Assembly (NCBI GenBank): GCA_963513935.1
Contig: OY740768.1
Span: 41,596,368-41,660,367 of the forward strand
Length of the DNA: 64,000 bases
Source of the DNA: Aphrophora alni
Taxonomy: Eukaryota; Arthropoda; Insecta; Hemiptera; Aphrophoridae
Direction: 5' to 3'
In this document: piece by piece, positions 28,238 through 37,200 of the stretch
How positions within the stretch are numbered: position 1 is the first letter of the stretch
How the letters are laid out: every line of letters starts with the position of its first letter
Position numbers and translations under genes: made by a program
Notes under the pieces: model-generated
What the model was told of the DNA's origin: nothing
What the model saw: only the letters and a program-made list of their open reading frames with translations
Databases searched by the model: none

Positions 28238-31200
28238 GGTATAAAAACGAAAAATTGTACTTTTGTTAAATTTAAAAAAAAAATTTCCAAGTCCTATCAG
28301 TCACATATTCAATTTCAATTCTACTGAACTGGACACGTCCGTGGGGTGCGGCATTATCTCACAATGACGTCACGGTCCAAGGGCAAGTTTGAACTCTAAA
28401 TAAAGCATAGGATATTTGGTGTTTGACATCCCAGTTCACGGGAAAATATTAAAAATAAATTAAACTGGTATATAGGTGTCAAATGATAAGCACAAGGAGT
28501 GCGCATTTCATATTTCTTGCTTTTGTTTTTCATTTAAATCATTTTTAAGGGGACTTAAATAATGTTAAAAGTTATGAAAAAATTTCAAATTTCATCGAAA
28601 TAAAAAAAGAAATATATTTTTATATTTTAACTAATAATTTTAAGAAACATTTGTTCTTGAGCAAATTTGGAAATTTGAATATTTGAGGAATTGATGAAAA
28701 TTGACCAATTTTAAAGTTGTATAAAATATAAAGTAAGAATGTAGTAATGATTTTAATTAAAGAAATAATGTTTAATATGTATATGAAGTGTTTTTGAAAA
28801 ATTCCTAATAATAGGTTGTGTGAAAAAACCACACTATAGCACTTAAAATAATTTGAATACAACACTGAAACTTTATAAGGATGTTAATTATATGTTTAGA
28901 GATAAGAATTCAATATAAATGTATGGGAATTAAAGCATATACATGTTAAAAATGAGAGTGTGATTTTCGAAGATTCGCTCACATTTTTCTGTGTGTTTCT
29001 GATATCCCAGAAGATTTTTGTAGCGGCCATGCCACTTATATGAAAATAAGTACAGCAAGTTTGGTAAAATTCTGAACAATAGTGTGAAAATTGAAATTAC
29101 GAAAATGTAAACATTTTCATTATCCTTTCATACGAAAAGGCTGTAAGTCCTATGTAAATCATACAAAAACCAAAAAATCATAAATAATTCATAGGTTCCA
29201 AATCCATAACCAAATCTCAGAAATTCCCATTCTAGGTGATCGTACAGGAAGTTTTCTTAGAACAATAGACAATATTGCATGAGCAAGAAACGAACTGCAG
29301 AATCCTTACCTAATATTACATAGCAGATTAAGGGTAGAGCTAGACAACAATATAGAAAAAAAGAAGTGTGAAAAATAAATAAGCAGGATGATTGACCATT
29401 AGAAGCGAAATTAAATTTGGAGAACAATGGTTTAAGAAAAACTGGAAAAGCGATAATTAGAACTTGTTTTAAGCATAGGAAAAATTGAATCATGGCTTGC
29501 ATGAGATGTGGGGATTTTTCGTGTACAAATAGGACTACCGAACGCAGTTTGGGCTCTCTCGTTTGTTTTATTTTTTTTAAGGAACAGCAACTGAAACCTA
29601 TGTCAGTCTGTAGAATTAATTTTTAATTGAATATAAAACTAAATTAATTAGATACATTATGTGATAAAGTAACTCACCAGATTGATTTATGGTGTGACAG
29701 CAGCATTTTTATGGGTCCTAGCATCTGATATACAGCAAGAGAATATCTACCAGTTATCGAGAAAAGATCCGGAGTCCAGGGTTTTCGTCATCATATTCAA
29801 GCAGATGGCAAATAATCAGGGTACCGAGCTATATCCACCAATTCCCCATATCAGTCAAGGTTTGAAAATTAATCAATATCATTTTCGATTTCAAATTGCC
29901 TAGTGAGTTTTATTAATATTCATAATATGCATTTACTTCCTGGATTTCAGTATATTTGTAAAAATGTTATTAATTAAATTAAGTTAGTAGGCTTATATAG
30001 TTATAAGAAGGGTATTAAATAGTTAGTAGCGACAAATCCACAATGTAAAAGGAAAATCAGTGTAACCTGTGTATCAAAGGACTTCACGGCCCTAGATACA
30101 GTTTTTCGAATTTCTCAGTGAATGACTGGGTTAGAACTTCAGTCCAGGTTAATTAAAGTGATTACTGTATGTTTTTATTGGGAGGGGGGGATACCAACAG
30201 TTTAGGCCAACTTGCACAGTTGAAGAGGGGGTTATAGTCTAGGCCAGATTAAATTGTTAAAGCCTATACTTACAGTAGGCTATCGCTCTTATTTTCTTTA
30301 GCTTACTGGGATATCTAGGGTGTTTAAGGCATTTCTTTTTGCTGAGCCTGGCAAAAAAGGGGTTTTTTAATTGTACCAAATTTTACCAGATATCCTCGTA
30401 ACTAAATTTTTTTCTTTCTTTACAGATCCAGTGACAAAGAAATTCCTTGAAGAAAATATTGATCCTGTGTTTGGATTTCCCCAACTTGTAAGATTTAGTT
30501 GGTCAACAGCAGAAAAAATTCTTCAAGAACATGCAGCTACAGTTGAATGGTGAGGGTAATTAAATAATTTTTATGTTTACAAGTACAATAATTTAAACAA
30601 GCAAAGAAAGTTGAAGTGTTGTGCGCAACATTTTCGTACCAAGATTATGATAATTGATGTTTTGGAAATTTTGAAAGCCTTCTTCATTTATGAATTTTAA
30701 GCTTGTCTCTTTTATTACCCCATTTGGGGGGGGGGTATAAGAGACGGCTCTTTAATTTATAAAGATAATGAACCTTTTCATGTTACCCAGAATGAGCTAC
30801 AAAAAAAAGTGTCTTGTATACAATGAAGTAAAAAAAGACTACAATATCTAAGAATAGGTTACAAGGTGAAGGTAAGATGTAGGCCTATAAGAAATGCTTA
30901 CATTTTAGATTATACTAAATATTGAGTGTGTAACCTTTGGCCCTAATTACTGTAGTCTATATATTTTTTGCATACAACTTAGGCTAAAACTAGGTTTACG
31001 AAGTGTCAAAATGTTTATTTACTAGTTACTTTTCATTTAGACATCATTAAGTTCATTTTAAATAATTAAAATAATTTGTAACAGAACCTGTATTTTCAAT
31101 AACTCAGTTTAAAAAAAATTATTAACTGCGTTTTTGAAAATCTAAAATATTTTCTGTTTAATTTTAATTTTTATTATCAGGTAGTAGGTTTATGCAGAAT

Positions 31201-34200
31201 CTGTAAAAGAATATGAAAGTATATTTTTATGTTATTTCATATATAATATTTTTAGAATGGCTGTAAATATTTTTACAGTAAAACTTTCGGCTGATACAGA
31301 ATTGTCTCTAAATGTCTCCTATTGCTCTACTTAATCTTACATTATATTATAGGAAGAGGCATTATCTTTATTACTCCTTGAGAGGTTATAACAGAGACAA
31401 ATAATTTTCAAACTTTTCAAAAAAATTTGGACTAAATATGTTGATAAATTTGAGAGAGTTTCATTTAATTAATTGAGTAAGAGGTATTTATTTCAACATT
31501 TTTAGATAAATAATATAAAATTATAGAATTTTTCTTGTCTCTTATTACCTCTTGTGTCTCCTATTACTTCGTCTTCCCATACTACATAAATATTTTATAA
31601 ATGAAGGTCCTCACAGACTTCTAAATTTAACAATATTATAAGAAATGTTAGTATTTAAACAAACTTGTGTGCTTATTATGAATGAGTAACTGTATCAGAA
31701 GCTATTTATTTATGTTAAGGACTAAATACCTTGAAAATTATCTCGAGTAATACCTAGGGAGCAGGTGCCATTTTCCTTCGAGAATTCCATCTAGCTTTCA
31801 TTAGGACAAAAATTATCCCTCAGGATTTACTATAATGAGTACAGGGTTAACATTGCTGAGGGTCCCAGCTGGATATACAGCTTTTTTTATGTAGTCTTGG
31901 GTTAGATCTCTCTCTTTCACCTTTCCTATCAGGTCTCTCTTGAGTAACTTGTTCTTTTCCGACCTTGACACTATTATAGTATTTGAAGACTAGGGTGGTC
32001 TTTATTTTATGTTATTTTCTTCCTTTTTTTTTTATTAAACTATAGTTACAGTAGAACCCCTCTTAACTGGTCTAGTCGGAACTGACACCCGGGCCGGTTG
32101 CCCGTTTGGTCGGTTAATCCAAGGTTACCGTGAAAAATCGGTTTTCGTTCAAAGAAAGCTTATTTAATCAGGTAGCGCTAAGAATTACGCAATTAAGATG
32201 TTATTGAAACTCATTTTATTGTACATAAATGTATCGTATATATTATATTATGTATATTATACATCAAACATGAAAATATTAAACACTACTAAGCTTTTTT
32301 ACAGATTACCCTCTGTCAAGTCTTTTGACACATTTAACCGCGTCTCAAACGAAACCAACACACGCTTCCGTTTTCGTAACTCTCTCATTTTTATTTACTG
32401 TATATACTGTACGTAGATCGTAACCAGACAAAGACAAGAAGAAAACTGAAAAGAAATGTTATATTTTCCATAATGTATACTAAATTGATTCGTGGAAAAA
32501 AAGCAGCCTATCAAACGTTTTTGTCGGTGTATGTCTGCTATACCGACGGGTGCCAATGCCGCAGTGTTTTATGCTGCCGACAATGGGATACTGCTATCGA
32601 CAAAATCGTTTCACTCACCACTGCTTTGGTGCTGCGGTGTTTTTACGCCGCCGACAATGGGATACCGCTATCGACAAAATCCTTTGACTCGCCGCAGCTT
32701 TGGTGCCGCTGTGTTTTTACGCCGCCGAAAATGGGATACCGCTATCGACAAAGTCGTTTGACTCGCCGCCGCTTTGGTGTTTCAATTACAATTTATTTTC
32801 GGAAACTCTCATCCAACCAGTACACTACGATATAGGCCGGTTAATCCGAGGATCGGTTAATCCGAGGCCGGTTAACAGAGGTTCTACTGTACCGAGAGGT
32901 TGTTCACATTTAAACAAGAATGGGGAAAAAATAACATGTTTTTCAAGTACCTTGCCACTTGAAAACATCATCGAACGTATACAGCTACATTCATTGTACT
33001 ATGGAAATAGTAAAACTTATTGATACGAAAAAACAAGTTTTGTGTTAATTCCATTGAGAAAAATATGAAACCTAATTTCAGTGTTAGAAAAGAAAAGGAA
33101 TGATGCTATTTTACACCTTTTCTTTTAGATCATTATATTCCTGTTAATAGTTCCAATCACACAGGTGCACTTTTCACACAATGTGTTTACTGATTGTGAA
33201 GTCGTTAAAAAAAATTGCTTGCTCTTGAACAAAATCGACTGCTATAATTTGGGAAATATCATTTAAAAATGTTGGTACAATTTTAAGTGTGTTTCAAAAA
33301 ATGGCATTTTGTATTTTTATTGAATAACAACCAGAATGATACAAAACTTTACCCTTATTGTGGCTACTTAGACACAGAGAATTTGGAAATTAAATATTGT
33401 GCCTAATCTTAATGGTGATGCTGCAGGACTTAGTAGTGCACATACGTTTGTGTTGTATAGCACTATGCATAAGTTAGGGCTATATAGCACTTCGTATACA
33501 TTTGGGCTGTATAGCATTGCGAATTAATTCAGGAGATCATTAAATTTTAATCATAACATAAAATAATAACAATATATTTAATGGTATACTCGTTACAAAG
33601 TTTTCTTGAAGCATGTCCCCGTATTGTTTAAAAGATATTGGAAATAGTGACCGGCGATAGAAGTTATCACTTCCAACGTGTGGTTCTACGCATACCAGTT
33701 TTTTATTTCTTGTGTAATGATTTGGATTTTGGACTTGGAAATTGTACAAGTACAGGTTCATCTTATTTAACCTTTATAAGTTTGAACCCGGATCAAGATT
33801 AATATGGTACCCAGACATTGATTATAATTATAAATGAATATGTAGTTGGCTATGAGGATGACAGGTTTTGTAAATTGAAAATTGATTCCAAATTGGAATT
33901 GATTTTGAGATAACCTTTTGGCAGAATGATTAATAACAGGGGGAAAATTAATTGATGTCATATTCCTGGTAAAGCCAGCATACGTGCTTAGATGTATGTA
34001 AACAGGATAATGAGAAGATATATAAAGAGCCTCCTAAACCACAAATTGTCAGTATGTAACCAGAAGTTGTCAGTGAACATTTATCTCTGAAGCACCAACC
34101 AGCACCATGTTGAGTTTCTTATTTTGTAAGGTAAAACTGTTCTAGTATAACTTCTGATTATCTATAACTTAGAAACATAAAGTCTTGTCAAAATTATTAA

Positions 34201-37200
34201 ATTCATAATGATTCAAAGTCTTAAAGATTTCTGTAGAAGAAATATATTTAAATTATAAAATAAATATCTGAACTTATAATAATAACAATGGGTGTTTCGA
34301 AAAGGACACAACCCAAAGTTTAAGAAGGTTAAGCATAGGTAAGTTAAGCATAGGTAAATTTTTCCTTCCCCAAATATCAGTTGGCAAAACTATTCTCATT
34401 GTTGACTCGGCATGTGTTATTGTAATGCACTAGTGCTATTCCAGTATGCATTTGTCTTTGTAAGTGTATGTATTTTTTCAACTATATCTTTTTCCAAGGA
34501 TGAACGTGTGTTTATTATTGAGACTAATTGCGTGTATAAATCTTATGAATGAGTAAAATACGAGTTGACCTCTGTAAACGTCTACAGTATTGTCATTGGA
34601 TACGTTCTCTTGTTAATGACAAGGGTATTGAAATGTTAGATCGTGTTTTTTTTATGATGAGGCATGGTTCACTTGGATGGTTATATAGCCAAAACTGCTG
34701 AATATGAAGGGTGAAAATTATTACTCGTTTCACGAACGACCATTACATGCATGTAAAATTGGTGTTTGGTGTGCAATCTCCCGGTGTCATGTTATAGGGC
34801 CTTTTTATGATAAATGGCAATGGTGTGTCCTTTTTTTAGATGGTGTGATTTATCGCAACTTAATTGAAAAATTTATAGCCTTGTTAGATTTTCACGAACA
34901 ATATCACTGGTTTCAGCAGGATAATGCGCTCTGTCATTTTGCACTCTGTTACGGGAATTTTTGGCCATCATGTGATATCAAGAGGATTGTGACCTCCAAG
35001 ATCCCCAGATCTTACTCCTGCAGACTTTTTCCTTTGGGGGTATGTCAAAAGTAAGGTTTTTTAAAACAATCCTCATACACTTGACGAATTGAAGGATAAC
35101 ATGGAAATTTAGATTTCAAACATTACTGAGCAATACTACAAAAAGTGGCTGTAACTGTTATGAAACCTTTCAAACTTGCATTGCAAACGGAGGAAGTCAT
35201 TTTAAACATTTATTATAAAAGATTAAAGGTAATTTGAATATTGTATAATCATATAATGTTATATTAATTTTTTTAACCCTTTGAGTACCAGATTAATTTT
35301 AACATAGTCACGAATAATGCCCCATGTATTTTGACTAAGGTTGTGCTAAAAATACCAAGGTCTAAAGACTGTAAATGTAACGTTTTAGTAAAAAATTCAT
35401 AACTTCTCTTCTATACAAGATATTCTTATGAATGAGGTCTCAAAATGTTGCTAATAAAATTGTCTATGAATCTACTAATGATTTAATATGGGTGGGGGTA
35501 GAAATTGTTACAGCAAAAAATATTTTTCTTGAAAATTAAAAAAAAAAAACTTTTAATTTATAAGTTTAAACATTTTTAGCCAAAAACCTAGAAACAATTA
35601 ATTTGTGGGAAACCTTTAATTTCAAATTCCTATAATGTTTTGTATGCATAAAAAAAATCACATCATTTCATAAGAAATTTAAAAAAATATAAATATTTGT
35701 CATAACAAACCAAAAATTGCAAATTGTGACATAGGCCTAAACTAATAAATATAAAAAAGTTTACTTATCATAGGATCTGTATTTCATAGGATTAAGTCAC
35801 TTTTTTGTTTATAAAAATACACTATTTACAAGTTTATATATACACACACATTTTTTGTTTTTATATAATGTAAAATTAAATTTTTTTTGAACTTGTGATT
35901 AGCAAAACACACCATGGCATCCTTCCTTGCACTGCATACATACGGTTCTGGATCTTTTTCTTCCCTGTTTGTATGTGGTACCTTTTGCAGAACATTTATA
36001 CTTAATAACACCATGGCATTGGTATAGCAGACATACACTGACAAAAACGTTTGATAGGCCGCTTTTTTTTCTACGAATCAATTAGTATATACATTATGGA
36101 AAATATAACATTTCTTCTTGTCTTTGACTGGTTATGATCTAGTTACAGTATATACAGTAAATAAAAATGAGTGAGTTACGAAAACGGAAGCGTGTGTTGA
36201 TTTCGTTTGAGATGCGGTTAAATGTGTTAAAAAGACTTGACAGAGGGGAAATTGTAAAAAAAGCTTTGTGACGAGTTTAACGTGGGAAAAAGTACCATCA
36301 ACGATTGGTGACGAAATAGACAATTGATTGAAGATTTTTGTTAAAAATTGAGTCGGAAAAAGTTCTTGCAATTCGGTGCACTAACAAAAAACCAGTTTGA
36401 GACATCGTCGACGAAGTTCTTTGGGTGTGGTTTGTCCAAGAACGCCGAAAAGGAAGCCCCATTAGTGATCCAATTTTGATTGAAAAAGCACTGGTAATTC
36501 ACGGTAAAATCGAGAATGCACCAGCATTCTCTGCTAGCCAGTGATGGCTTGATCGTTGAAAAAAGCGTCATGGGATTCGTTTCGCTCACATATGTGGTGA
36601 AAAAATATCACCAAATGAATCAGGTGCTAGTGAATTTCAGGCTTTCGAAAACCTTTTAAAAACCAATAAACAAACAAAATTACCGATTATTTCAAAGAGT
36701 GATGTGTGTTTGTATTACGTAAGTTTTTACAATGTTTAAAACAGTTTGTAGTGTTTAATTTTTTAATGTTTGTTGTATAATATACATAACATAATATATA
36801 CGATACATTTATGTACATTAAAATAAGTTGCAATAACATCTTAATTGCATAATTCTTAGCGCTACCTGAATAAATAAGCTGTCTTTGAACGAAAACCGAT
36901 TTTTCACGGGAACCTCGGATTAACCGGCCCAGGTGTCAGTCCCGACTAGACCGGTTAAGAGAGGTTCTACTGTACAATATAATATTACTTACTTTATGCT
37001 TTGGAGTGTTAGGAATTGGGACTGCAACTATCTGGCTCGAGGTGTAGTGTAAATAATATTAATTTTTTCATAAATCTAGTTTATAAAATAGTTAATTTAC
37101 AATACTTTTCGATTTTAAGTGCTGTATGAAATATACGCTATACCCACTGTACACATTTATTTGTTTTATACATAATTTTTATATCCCAAGTAATTACACT

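Noticed and set aside
29680..29860. Possible extra exon in RNASEH2A intron 4
   Set aside because: It has an acceptor-like ACTCACCAG and an open frame, but exon 4 (phase 1) joins exon 5 perfectly without it, and RNase H2 homologues have no inserted segment between GYPN and DPVTK.
32473..33023. Three overlapping 89-120 codon open frames
   Set aside because: They run through the GC-rich tandem repeat of a Tigger MITE; the real transposase start lies on the other strand.
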